Source of the DNA: Bacteroidaceae bacterium
GTDB lineage: Bacteria > Bacteroidota > Bacteroidia > Bacteroidales > Bacteroidaceae
Direction: 5' to 3'
Assembly (NCBI GenBank): GCA_017469525.1
Contig: JAFUGG010000004.1
Span: 49,367-113,366 of the forward strand
DNA length: 64,000 bases
Below are positions 27,262 to 35,478 of the stretch, piece after piece. The notes beneath the pieces are model-generated. The model was given only the letters and a program-made list of their open reading frames with translations. It made no database searches and had not been told where the DNA came from. Within the stretch, counting starts at the first letter, position 1, and every line of letters starts with the position of its first letter. A program made the translations under genes and the position numbers.

Positions 27262-29238
27262 TTACTTGACTGAAGGCTGGAGCAGGTGCAGATAAACGGC
27301 GTAGCGGCTGAAGTGGATGCCGTTGTACGGTTCGAGGAAGAACTCCTTGCTGGCACAGCCCTCGGGAACCCGGAAGCGGAGCACGCCGTCTTTGTCGCAA
27401 CGCTCCATGCTGGCGAGCACTCGGTCCACGTCGGGGACTATCTCGGGGGCAAGCTCGATGGGTGCCAAGCGGTTCTGCGTGGTGCGACGTGCCTGCCGGT
27501 AGTCCTTCATGGTGAGTGCGTCGTCGGCCATTCTGACACCCAGCAGGACAGGTCCATACAGGAAGGCATAGTACTGGGAGCCGCCTTTCACGACCTCTGC
27601 CCGCAGCTGCGGATTGAGACGGACCTCTATCCTGTCGCCACGATGCCACTTGCGGTTCAGCATGACGTAACCCTCCGTCGTCTGGCTCTCCGTATCTATC
27701 TCGCGTCCGTTTACCTTCACGCCGATGCCTTTGCTCCACCACGGCAGGCGGAGCGCAACGGTCAGTCGCTTGGCTCGCTTCAGGTTTTCCACTTCGATGC
27801 TGACGGTGTTCGCCTTCGGGAACTCGGTGGAGGTCCTCAAGGAGAGGCCTTGCTCTTGCCAGTTGACGCTGGATGCCGTGTACATATTCACGAAGAGGGA
27901 GTCGGCACGGTGGGCATAAATCATCTTTCCGAGCTTTGCCGGAGCCTGGATGCCTGTGCCTGTGCAGCACCAGAAACTGTCGAAGCGCGAGCTGTATATC
28001 TTGTACGAAGCCGGCCGCATCGAGGTGTAATAGACGCACATGCCTTCCAGCGGGTCGTAGTTGGCAAGGATGTGGTTGAGGAGGACACGTTCGTAGTAGT
28101 CGACGTACTTCATGTCGCCGTCGTCCTGATAGAGGGCTTCGGTGAGGCGCATCATGTTGACGGAGTTGCAGCTCTCGGGACCTCCGGCTTTCGTCAGACG
28201 GCTCTCGAACTCGCTCGTCGGGAAGAAGTGCTCGCCGGTGCTGTTGCCGCCGTTTGCCCAGGTGTGCTGCGTCACCACAGTCTGCCAGAAGAAGCGGGCG
28301 GCGCGGCGATAGTCGTCCTTGTCGGTATAGTTATAAACGCTCTCGAATCCCGTGAACTTCGGAATCTGGGTGTTGGCGTGCCAGCCTTGCAAGACGTCCC
28401 GCCCCTGGGCAGCCGGCACCCACATATCCTCGTCGTTGAGGCGTTCTGCCCATTCCAGGAAACGCTTCTCGCCCGTGACAGCATAGATGTTGATGAAGGA
28501 TTCGTTGATGCTACCATGCTCACAGACAAGGAGTTTCTGCATCTGTTCGTGGTCGAGTCGGTCCATCACCTTCTCGCCGAACCATCGTCCCAAATCGACC
28601 ATGACTGTCTTCGCCAAGTCGAGACGGAAGGTGCGGAAGACGTCGTAGAGCCCGAGCAAAGTCTTGTTCATGACATAGACCGGCTCCCAAAGGCCATTGA
28701 CCTTCGGGTTGGAGGTTGTGAAGTTGCCCTTCGCTACCTCGGCAAACACGCTCTTCACGCCCGGTTGTGCGCCCACGAAGCCTTCGCCGTCTGCCAGCTG
28801 GCACTCGCGCAGCCCTTCGACGGCGGCTCGGACACGTGGCACGATGGCTTCATCGCCAGTCGTTTCGTACATCATCGCCATAGACGAGAGCCAGAAACCC
28901 AGTATGTGACCGGAGAGAGGGCCTGCTCCCCAGATGTTTTCCGACTCCCAGTAGGGATAAGGCTCCGCGCCTCGCTGCGACACGCCGGCTTCCTTGCGGA
29001 ACCACGAAAGCAGCCTGTCCACATCGAGGTCCAGCAGATACTGGTGGTCAAGCTCCATGAGAGCGTGCATCGCAGAGTCGGTGACGCGTACATCCTGCAG
29101 GCCGAAGAGCTGCCGGACGGGTTGGTGGAGAGGCTTTGCCACGATTTGCAGGTCGTCTTTCGGAGCAGTCTTCCTGCCGAAAGATTGCGTAGAAAATGCT
29201 GCCATACAGCAGAGAATCAGATAGAGTGTCCTTTTCAT
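27262..29238 (-). CDS. GH127 beta-L-arabinofuranosidase-like enzyme
   Basis: A 658-residue secreted enzyme (signal peptide MKRTLYLILCCMAAFSTQSFG) of the GH127/DUF1680 family, which removes beta-L-arabinofuranose through a zinc-bound cysteine. The metal site is visible as ESC (E355, C357) and the double cysteine C424-C425 in SFWCCTGTG; E336 (STGEHF) is a candidate acid/base. The (alpha/alpha)6 barrel covers about 30-440 and beta-sandwich domains follow. The start was placed at 29238 because a TATCTTTG promoter box at 29269-29276 lies inside the longer open frame. Confidence 0.88.
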   Translation of the reverse strand: MKRTLYLILCCMAAFSTQSFGRKTAPKDDLQIVAKPLHQPVRQLFGLQDVRVTDSAMHALMELDHQYLLDLDVDRLLSWFRKEAGVSQRGAEPYPYWESENIWGAGPLSGHILGFWLSSMAMMYETTGDEAIVPRVRAAVEGLRECQLADGEGFVGAQPGVKSVFAEVAKGNFTTSNPKVNGLWEPVYVMNKTLLGLYDVFRTFRLDLAKTVMVDLGRWFGEKVMDRLDHEQMQKLLVCEHGSINESFINIYAVTGEKRFLEWAERLNDEDMWVPAAQGRDVLQGWHANTQIPKFTGFESVYNYTDKDDYRRAARFFWQTVVTQHTWANGGNSTGEHFFPTSEFESRLTKAGGPESCNSVNMMRLTEALYQDDGDMKYVDYYERVLLNHILANYDPLEGMCVYYTSMRPASYKIYSSRFDSFWCCTGTGIQAPAKLGKMIYAHRADSLFVNMYTASSVNWQEQGLSLRTSTEFPKANTVSIEVENLKRAKRLTVALRLPWWSKGIGVKVNGREIDTESQTTEGYVMLNRKWHRGDRIEVRLNPQLRAEVVKGGSQYYAFLYGPVLLGVRMADDALTMKDYRQARRTTQNRLAPIELAPEIVPDVDRVLASMERCDKDGVLRFRVPEGCASKEFFLEPYNGIHFSRYAVYLHLLQPSVK

Positions 29239-29268
29239 TGTCGTTATTTTACATGGATTAGATGTGCA

Positions 29269-29276
29269 AAGATACA
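29269..29276 (-). promoter_or_regulatory. -7 box of the GH127 promoter
   Basis: TATCTTTG on the - strand, 30 nt upstream of the chosen ATG. Confidence 0.6.
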
Positions 29277-29487
29277 AAATAAATATGAAGAAAAGAAGAA
29301 CGAAAACTAAAAACTTCCTTTTCTTTTGCAATCTACGTTTTACATAATGACTGATTCAAGTTGATTTTAAATCCACTCAAATAGAATATAAGGACACGAA
29401 ATCCTGCAGCATTTGTATGACCGCGCATTATAGTTTTTTTCTCCTTCCAGCCTGCCTCGTTTACCAACCTGGCGTGCCGGGTTGTTT

Positions 29488-29553
29488 GCACATACATGTA
29501 GATGCAATTGCACATACATGTAAATGCAATTGCATCTACATGTATGTGCAAAC
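29488..29553 (+). repeat. 22-nt array, 3 units, forming a perfect 28-bp inverted repeat
   Basis: Units at 29488-29509 and 29510-29531 (GCACATACATGTAGATGC then AATT; GCACATACATGTAAATGC then AATT) and 29532-29553, which carries the reverse complement of the first (GCATCTACATGTATGTGC). Bases 29485-29512 and 29525-29552 pair perfectly over 28 bp around a 12-nt loop. A second copy is at 57586-57655. Confidence 0.92.
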
Positions 29554-29714
29554 CACTTGTCGTAGTATCTCAGCCTGAGCAACTTAGAAATTCGGGCAAA
29601 AAGGGGTGTAAAATCGGACTATTCTGAGTGCCGGACAAGGGGGACATTTTGCTTTTTTCGCATAGTTACCTATTTAACTCCTCTCTATGATTCCCGAAAC
29701 TTAAATAATTTATA

Positions 29715-29722
29715 TATATTTG
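29715..29722 (+). promoter_or_regulatory. -7 box before the carboxypeptidase-regulatory-like gene
   Basis: TATATTTG, 20 nt upstream of the ATG at 29743. No clear -33 element was chosen. Confidence 0.5.
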
Positions 29723-29742
29723 CAATGTAAAAAGCGTATGCT

Positions 29743-30903
29743 ATGCGTTCTGTAGTCACTCTTTTACTTACAATGTTCTTCGTCCTGAGCTGGGCACAGG
29801 AACGTGTGTTACAGGGTCATGTCGTTGATGCCGCGACAGGAGAACCCTTGCCGTATGCTGCTGTATATAAGGAATCTGGCAGTGGCGTGATGACCAATGT
29901 GGAGGGAGAATACAGACTGTCAGCAACGGAGCAGGATGTCCTGACGTTCTCGTTCGTCGGTTACGAAAAGTTGCGCCTCCGTGCTTCCGAACTGCCGCAG
30001 ACAGTAAGGTTGACGCCTTTTGAGCAAGTCCTGAGGGAAGTCGTCGTGATGCCAATGGACGAATGGAGCATCGTAAGTCAAGTCATCAGTAACCTAAAGA
30101 GTGATTTCTCCAAGCATAAGAACAAGAAGCAGCCTTATTTCATGCGTGCCTTACTAAAGAACAAGGAGGACTCCTATCTGATAGAAAGCATCTTGTCTGC
30201 AAAGTCGGCCGTAAACCTTCGTGAAGAGGAGATGCTTAGCGGCAGGACGGGACTGAACATGGATGGTTCAATCAGCCGCATAAACCTAAGGCTCAGCAAT
30301 ATACAAAGAATGACAGAAGTCGGTCCGTCGGCTTTTAAGAGCAGGTACTGGGAGCAATCCGTCAAACCGCTCTACAGCCTACGAATGGCGAAGGATTACT
30401 ACGACATAGAGGTCGGGACGCTCCTCGGCAGTGATGGAGAAAGGCTTTATCGCATTGAGTTCCGCATGAAAAAGGAACAACGACAGAGATGGAAGAGGGA
30501 ATCTCTCGCTGACAGACGCCACATCATAGGCACGGCTTACATTAATGCAAAAACGCTACGCTTGCTTCGTTTCGATGGGAAAGTGGATAATGCCTACCAA
30601 AGTGTGAACTTCCAACGCACCCCAACCGACATCAACTTCTGTATGAACTATGACTATTCCAACGGCTATGCAGTCGTGAACTACCTTTCTTTCAAAGGTG
30701 GAAACGAGGGAATGAGGTATCAGGGCATCTTGTATGGTATTCGGGATGACAGCCTTCTCGTCTCTTTGTCTGTTTTTGAAGGGGACAATATCATCAATAC
30801 ATTAGGCAATGCAGGCTTCGACGAAGCACTTTGGGAACGTCTCAATATCGTGAAGCGAACTGCTGAAGAAGAAAAGAAGGCACACTCCCAATCTCTCCCC
30901 TAA
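29743..30903 (+). CDS. Carboxypeptidase-regulatory-like domain protein
   Basis: 386 residues: signal peptide (MRSVVTLLLTMFFVLSWAQ), then a CarboxypepD_reg-like beta sandwich (about 20-105: LQGHVVDAATGEPLPYAAVY, TNVEGEYRL, FSFVGYEKLRL) as found at the N terminus of SusC proteins. No TonB plug or receptor barrel follows; instead there is a ~270-residue region of unknown function beginning MPMDEWSIVSQVISNLKSDF. Similar stand-alone proteins are common in Bacteroidales with no assigned role. It interrupts the ilv gene order on the opposite strand. Confidence 0.72.
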   Translation: MRSVVTLLLTMFFVLSWAQERVLQGHVVDAATGEPLPYAAVYKESGSGVMTNVEGEYRLSATEQDVLTFSFVGYEKLRLRASELPQTVRLTPFEQVLREVVVMPMDEWSIVSQVISNLKSDFSKHKNKKQPYFMRALLKNKEDSYLIESILSAKSAVNLREEEMLSGRTGLNMDGSISRINLRLSNIQRMTEVGPSAFKSRYWEQSVKPLYSLRMAKDYYDIEVGTLLGSDGERLYRIEFRMKKEQRQRWKRESLADRRHIIGTAYINAKTLRLLRFDGKVDNAYQSVNFQRTPTDINFCMNYDYSNGYAVVNYLSFKGGNEGMRYQGILYGIRDDSLLVSLSVFEGDNIINTLGNAGFDEALWERLNIVKRTAEEEKKAHSQSLP

Positions 30904-30916
30904 AGAATGTGTGCTG

Positions 30917-31660
30917 TTACTTGAAGCAGACCTTTGCCTGGCAGACCACATCTCCCTCGTTCTTACGAACTTCGATGTCGGTCTCTTTGTCGCTGATGAC
31001 TTGCTCGTAGAAGCTGAGGCGGTCGCCAAGATACGACTCCGACTTGTAGGCAATCTCGAAGCGGCGGATGCCTCCCTGCTCGAAGCGATGGCGAGGGAAG
31101 AGGTCGAGGATGTGCTCGATGTACTTGATGCTGTTGATGTGGCCGTTGATGTCTACGTCGCTGTAGTAGGTGTCGATGGTGCGGATGAGCTTTGGCTCGC
31201 GGAAACGGAAACGGCCGTGACCTTCGATGGGACACACGTTCTCCTCCTCGGGCACGATGTATCGGAGGATGTCGCCATCGTAGAGCGTGAGCAGGTCGCA
31301 CGGCTTTCGCGTCTCCATGTCAATCATTGCCCACACGCTCCTTGCGTAGCCCAAAGGCTTCCCCTCGGCAGAAAGGATGGCGAAGTTACGGTTCGTGAAG
31401 AGCTTCATCACGCTCTCCACCCACGTCCTCACCTCGCAATGCTCGTACTGACGCGGCATCTCCATCATTTCAATACTGAGCCTTGAGAGCACCCAGGTGT
31501 GCTTCGTCTCGTTCAGAGCACCGATGCCCCAGCCGCGCTTCTGCGAATGATTGCCCGCAGCATTTAGCAAGTGATTGCCAAGCACACCAAGGAAGATGCG
31601 CCCGGTGAAGTCGACATGAAAGGGCTCGACGTAGAAAGGGTAGGCGTCAATACGTTCCAT
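30917..31660 (-). CDS. Acyl-ACP thioesterase
   Basis: A 247-residue double hot-dog enzyme that releases fatty acids from acyl-carrier protein. The N-terminal hot-dog region contains VDFTGRIFLGVLGNHLLNAAG and HTWVLSRLSIEM; the second contains VDINGHINSIKYIEHILDLFP, with the Asn/His active-site pattern of the plant FatA/B-like family. It follows ilvN by only 3 nt, as in other Bacteroidales where this thioesterase sits with ilv genes, perhaps linked to branched-chain fatty acids. Confidence 0.88.
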   Translation of the reverse strand: MERIDAYPFYVEPFHVDFTGRIFLGVLGNHLLNAAGNHSQKRGWGIGALNETKHTWVLSRLSIEMMEMPRQYEHCEVRTWVESVMKLFTNRNFAILSAEGKPLGYARSVWAMIDMETRKPCDLLTLYDGDILRYIVPEEENVCPIEGHGRFRFREPKLIRTIDTYYSDVDINGHINSIKYIEHILDLFPRHRFEQGGIRRFEIAYKSESYLGDRLSFYEQVISDKETDIEVRKNEGDVVCQAKVCFK

Positions 31661-31663
31661 AAA

Positions 31664-32488
31664 TTAAGAATTGTTGTGTTCCTCTTCTCGCTTCGCAATG
31701 TACTGGTCGAGACGTTCGATGCAGGACTTCGTCACAGCAATGCGGCCTGTACGGACAAATTGCAGGACGCAACCAAGGGCGTCGAGCTGGGTGAAGAGCT
31801 CTATCACGTCCTTCGTGATGCCGGTATTCTCTACGATGGTGTATGTGGGGTTCACCTCGACGATGCGGGCATCATAGCGACGAACAATGCACGAAATATC
31901 TTGATTGGCAAGCACCATCGGTGTGGAGAGCTTCAGCAGGGAAGTCTCGAGGATGAATATCTCGTCGTCGATGAAACAATTGGCTTGCAGCACGTCAATC
32001 TTCTTCTCGATTTGCTTGGTCAGCATCTCCGCCATTTCCTGCTTGCAATAGCAGGTGATGGTGTATTTATGAACACCTGGAGTGGAAGAGGCGCATACGT
32101 TGAGGCTCTCGATGTTGACCTGCCGACGGGTAAAGACAGCAGTTATCTGGTTGAGGATACCTGCGAAGTTCTCCGAATAAATGATGAGCGTGTAGAGCGT
32201 CAAGCCATCGTGACTGAGCAAGGCCCCTTCGTGACCAGGCACAGCAGGACGTGCCACAGCATTACGCTTAAAGGTTTCTATCTGATTGCCCCCTGCGGTG
32301 TCTTGCGCAAGGGTTGCTCTTCTCTGGCGGGAAAGGTTCTTCTCGAAGCTGTCACGTTCAATGGCCGCCGCTGCAAGCACAGCATCGTTGAAGCCTTGCA
32401 TCTCCTGAGCTTGCTCCAACTCGTCGCACTTGCCGCACGTATTGCAATCGCCGCATTCCGCAGCACCCATATTCTTGTTCTTCTTCAT
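31664..32488 (-). CDS. ilvN: Acetolactate synthase small (regulatory) subunit with Cys-rich N-terminal extension
   Basis: Regulatory subunit that gives valine feedback control to IlvB. The ACT domain begins near residue 95 (LYTLIIYSENFAGILNQIT, RRQVNIESLNVCASSTPGV) and a C-terminal ALS_ss domain follows. At 274 residues it is about 90 longer than usual. The extra N terminus starts with a four-cysteine cluster C12-x2-C15-x2-C18-x2-C21 (ECGDCNTCGKC) and a charged helical stretch. The start is credible because it is 10 nt after the ilvB stop. The extension could bind a metal or Fe-S cluster; that is inference. Confidence 0.88.
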   Translation of the reverse strand: MKKNKNMGAAECGDCNTCGKCDELEQAQEMQGFNDAVLAAAAIERDSFEKNLSRQRRATLAQDTAGGNQIETFKRNAVARPAVPGHEGALLSHDGLTLYTLIIYSENFAGILNQITAVFTRRQVNIESLNVCASSTPGVHKYTITCYCKQEMAEMLTKQIEKKIDVLQANCFIDDEIFILETSLLKLSTPMVLANQDISCIVRRYDARIVEVNPTYTIVENTGITKDVIELFTQLDALGCVLQFVRTGRIAVTKSCIERLDQYIAKREEEHNNS

Positions 32489-32498
32489 TGCTTACTGC

Positions 32499-34196
32499 TT
32501 AATTAACTTCTAAAAGCATTTCGTCCACATTGGCTCCTGGAGGTGTCATGGGGAGCACGTTATCTTCTTCCTTCACAGCACACTGCAGGAGGTAAGGGCC
32601 ATCGGTGGCGAGCATCTCCTTGATGGCTGCATCGAGGTCCTTTCTGTCTATCACGGTGCGGCAGGGAATGTTATAGCCTGCGGCAATCTTCTCATAGTCT
32701 GGATTGACCATCGGCGTAAACGAGTAACGCTTGTTGAAGAACATGTACTGCCACTGGCGCACGTTGCCGAGGAAGTTGTTGTTTAGGAGAATCATCTTCA
32801 CGGGAATCTGGTTCTCCATGATTGTGCCCAGCTCCTGAATGGTCATCTGGAAGCCTCCGTCGCCACAGAACATACACACAGTTCTGTCGGGAGCACCATA
32901 ACAGGCACCCATGGCAGCAGGAATGCCGAAGCCCATTGTGCCGCAGCCGCCGCTGGTGACGACGGAACGAGGCTTAGTGAACTTGAAGTAGCGGCAGCCA
33001 AACATCTGGTTCTGGCCGACATCTGTTACGAGGATGGCTTCGTTCTTTGCAGCCTCGCTCACCTTGCGCACCACTTCTCCCATCAAGAGTGGCCCTTCTT
33101 TGGGATTGAGGGCTGCGTCGATAACCTTCGTGTATTCTTTTTCTGCGTAGGGTTTAAAGCCATCTATCCAAGCTTTGTGCGTTGTCTTTTCCACAAGCTT
33201 TGTCACCTCGGGCAAAGTCTGTTTGCAGTCTCCAAGAACAGAGAGCGTGGGCTTCACATTCTTGCCAAGCTCCGAAGGGTCAATCTCAAAATGGATAATC
33301 TTTGCTTGCTTGGCATAAGTCTTCAGATTGCCAGTCACTCGATCGTCGAAGCGCATACCGACGGCAATAAGCAGGTCGCATTGGTTGGTCATCACATTAG
33401 GAGCCAGATTGCCGTGCATACCAAGCATTCCCATATTTAGGGGATGGTCGGAAGAAACGGCGGAAAGGCCGAGAATGGTCGAGGCAAAAGGTATCTGAGC
33501 CTTCTCGCAAAGTTCAATCAGTTCCTTGTTTGCCTGAGCCAACTCTACACCTTGACCAACGAGCATGAAGGGCTTCACGCTCTCGTTAATCATTCGGGCC
33601 GCTTTCTCGACAGAGCCTTCCTCGGGCAGAGGATAGGGGTTGTAGCTGCGGATGAAGTCGACCTTCTGCGGAGCATATTCAATCATTGCCGTCTGAGCAT
33701 TCTTTGCAAAGTCGAGCACCACAGGACCTGGCCTGCCGCTCTTTGCAATGAAGAAGGCACGAGCCACAGCCCAAGGAATATCCTCAGCACGGCGTATCTG
33801 ATAGTTCCACTTCGTGATGGGCTGCGTCACGCCTACCACATCGACCTCTTGGAAAGCATCTGTACCAAGCATGGCCGCACCTACCTGTCCGCAAATGACG
33901 ACCATCGGCGTGGAGTCAATCATGGCATCGGCAACGCCTGTAATTGTATTCATTGCACCGGGACCGCTTGTCACGATGGCACAACCCACCTTTCCGCTGA
34001 CACGGGCATAGCCTTGAGCAGCATGAACGGCAGCTTGTTCGTGGCGGACAAGGATGTGATGCAGGGTCGTCTTATGGTCGTAGAGGGCGTCATAAGTAGG
34101 CATGATAGCACCGCCCGGATAGCCGAAGAGCACATCCACGCCCTCATGTTCGAGGCTTCGCATCAAAGCCTCAGCACCGCTTATCTTTTCGTTCAT
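32499..34196 (-). CDS. ilvB: Acetolactate synthase large subunit
   Basis: ThDP-dependent enzyme, first common step of branched-chain amino acid synthesis. 565 residues. N-terminal EALMRSLEHEGVDVLFGYPGGAI, then RHEQAAVHAAQGYAR with the catalytic Glu, a central FAD-binding domain, and the C-terminal ThDP/Mg motif GDGGFQMTIQELGT...NNNFLGN. Its promoter box lies 28 nt upstream. It forms a tight operon with ilvN and the thioesterase. Confidence 0.96.
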   Translation of the reverse strand: MNEKISGAEALMRSLEHEGVDVLFGYPGGAIMPTYDALYDHKTTLHHILVRHEQAAVHAAQGYARVSGKVGCAIVTSGPGAMNTITGVADAMIDSTPMVVICGQVGAAMLGTDAFQEVDVVGVTQPITKWNYQIRRAEDIPWAVARAFFIAKSGRPGPVVLDFAKNAQTAMIEYAPQKVDFIRSYNPYPLPEEGSVEKAARMINESVKPFMLVGQGVELAQANKELIELCEKAQIPFASTILGLSAVSSDHPLNMGMLGMHGNLAPNVMTNQCDLLIAVGMRFDDRVTGNLKTYAKQAKIIHFEIDPSELGKNVKPTLSVLGDCKQTLPEVTKLVEKTTHKAWIDGFKPYAEKEYTKVIDAALNPKEGPLLMGEVVRKVSEAAKNEAILVTDVGQNQMFGCRYFKFTKPRSVVTSGGCGTMGFGIPAAMGACYGAPDRTVCMFCGDGGFQMTIQELGTIMENQIPVKMILLNNNFLGNVRQWQYMFFNKRYSFTPMVNPDYEKIAAGYNIPCRTVIDRKDLDAAIKEMLATDGPYLLQCAVKEEDNVLPMTPPGANVDEMLLEVN

Positions 34197-34224
34197 TATT
34201 TAATAATGTTATCCTTTCGCGCTG

Positions 34225-34232
34225 CAAAGGTA
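34225..34232 (-). promoter_or_regulatory. -7 box of the ilvB promoter
   Basis: TACCTTTG on the - strand, 28 nt upstream of the ilvB ATG. Confidence 0.6.
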
Positions 34233-34244
34233 CTACTTTTAATT

Positions 34245-34272
34245 GAAGAATGAAGAATGAAGAATGAAGAAT
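34245..34272 (+). repeat. Heptamer array GAAGAAT, 4 units
   Basis: Four GAAGAAT units without gaps between the divergent ilvB and GH43 promoters. Confidence 0.85.
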
Positions 34273-34302
34273 TTTACTTTATGCTCAAATAATTCATTAA
34301 TC

Positions 34303-34335
34303 TTTGCTCATTGTTCCACGTTTTTAGTAACTTTG
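34303..34335 (+). promoter_or_regulatory. Promoter of the exo-galactanase-like GH43 gene
   Basis: TTTG at 34303-34306 and TAACTTTG at 34328-34335 (21-nt spacer), 25 nt upstream of the ATG. Confidence 0.65.
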
Positions 34336-34360
34336 CTGGCATAATAACATAAATCTATCT

Positions 34361-35467
34361 ATGATGAAGAAACTTGTGTCGATAACAATATTGCTTCTTG
34401 TGGCTATACGTGCAGAAGCGCAGGTCATTAGGAGTGGTGAATTGTGGCCTGATGATGAAGGCGTTCACATCAATGCCCATGGAGGCGGTGTCCTCAAGTA
34501 TGGCGACACTTATTATTGGTATGGCGAGCACAAAGCAGAGAATACTTCGAACGCATTGGTTGGGGTGACGTGCTACAGCTCAAAGGATTTGCTCCATTGG
34601 CACAACTGCGGCGTGGCTCTCAGCGTCAGCGACGAGCATGGTCACGACCTCGAGCGTGGCTGCATCCTGGAGCGTCCGAAGGTCATATATAATAATGTAA
34701 CGAGGAAGTTCTGCATGTGGTTCCATCTCGAATTGAAGGGTAGGGGATACGATGCTGCACGTTATGGCGTGGCAGTGGCTGAACGGCCCGAGGGTCCCTT
34801 CAAGTTCCTGTATTCCCAAAGGGCTGATGCCGGCACATGGCCTATTGAGTTTGGAGAGAAGGAACTTGCTATTGTCGATACGCTGGACGTAGCAAATTTC
34901 GAGCAGCAATGGACACCGGCTTGGCTGAAAGCTGTCGGGGAGGGACTCTTTGTGAAGCGTGACTTCCAGTCGGGACAGATGTCGCGCGACATGACGCTCT
35001 ATGTCGACGATGACGGACGGGCATATCACATCTTCTCTTCCGAAGATAACCTGACCTTGCATATTGCAGAGCTGACAGCCGACTATCTGCACCATACAGG
35101 TCGCTATACCCGCATGGCACCGGCCGGACACAACGAGGCGCCTGCCATCTTCAAGCACGACGACACCTATTGGATGATAACTTCCGGCTGCACAGGCTGG
35201 GAACCTAACGAGGCACGCATGTTCTCGTCCACAAGTATCTGGGGGCCGTGGCAGCAGCATCCCAATCCTTGTCGAGGACCGAAGGCAGAGAAGACCTTCG
35301 GCGGGCAAAGTACTTTTATCCTAAAGACCGATGCAGGCATCATCTTCATGGCCGACATCTGGCGTCCGCGCCATCCTATTGATGCCCGTTACATCTGGTT
35401 GCCTATCGAGTTTGAGGACAGCAAGCCTGTCATCCGCTGGCGGGATGAGTGGAAGCCTCAACTCTGA
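34361..35467 (+). CDS. GH43 enzyme resembling exo-beta-1,3-galactanases
   Basis: 368 residues, secreted (signal peptide ending EAQ at about 21). The five-bladed propeller begins with INAHGGGVLKYGDTYYWYGE, as in the galactan 1,3-beta-galactosidase group of GH43, followed by ERPKVIYNNVTRKFCMWFH and NEAPAIFKHDDTYWMITSGC. No extra carbohydrate-binding module. It lies on the + strand between ilvB and ilvD, with its own promoter, and ends 11 nt from the convergent ilvD end. Confidence 0.82.
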   Translation: MMKKLVSITILLLVAIRAEAQVIRSGELWPDDEGVHINAHGGGVLKYGDTYYWYGEHKAENTSNALVGVTCYSSKDLLHWHNCGVALSVSDEHGHDLERGCILERPKVIYNNVTRKFCMWFHLELKGRGYDAARYGVAVAERPEGPFKFLYSQRADAGTWPIEFGEKELAIVDTLDVANFEQQWTPAWLKAVGEGLFVKRDFQSGQMSRDMTLYVDDDGRAYHIFSSEDNLTLHIAELTADYLHHTGRYTRMAPAGHNEAPAIFKHDDTYWMITSGCTGWEPNEARMFSSTSIWGPWQQHPNPCRGPKAEKTFGGQSTFILKTDAGIIFMADIWRPRHPIDARYIWLPIEFEDSKPVIRWRDEWKPQL

Positions 35468-35478
35468 TGCATCTGCCT

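Larger units (their letters stand above)
29277..29742. other. Non-coding gap between divergent genes
   Basis: It contains the 22-nt palindromic array (29488-29553) and a + strand promoter box near 29715. The short open frames here encode only repeat and AT-rich sequence. Nothing else is recognised. Confidence 0.6.

Noticed and set aside
27286..29310. 674-codon + strand open frame opposite the GH127 gene
   Set aside because: It is a mirror of the - strand gene's codon pattern, shows no recognisable domain, and the - strand has a complete GH127 with signal peptide and active-site cysteines.
29239..29331. Longer N terminus of the GH127 enzyme
   Set aside because: A -7 box at 29269-29276 lies within it, and a normal signal peptide starts at 29238.
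29333..29582. Small - strand open frames over the palindrome (Cys/Tyr-rich peptides)
   Set aside because: They are translations of the 22-nt repeat. The similar peptide at the second copy reflects the shared DNA, not a conserved protein.
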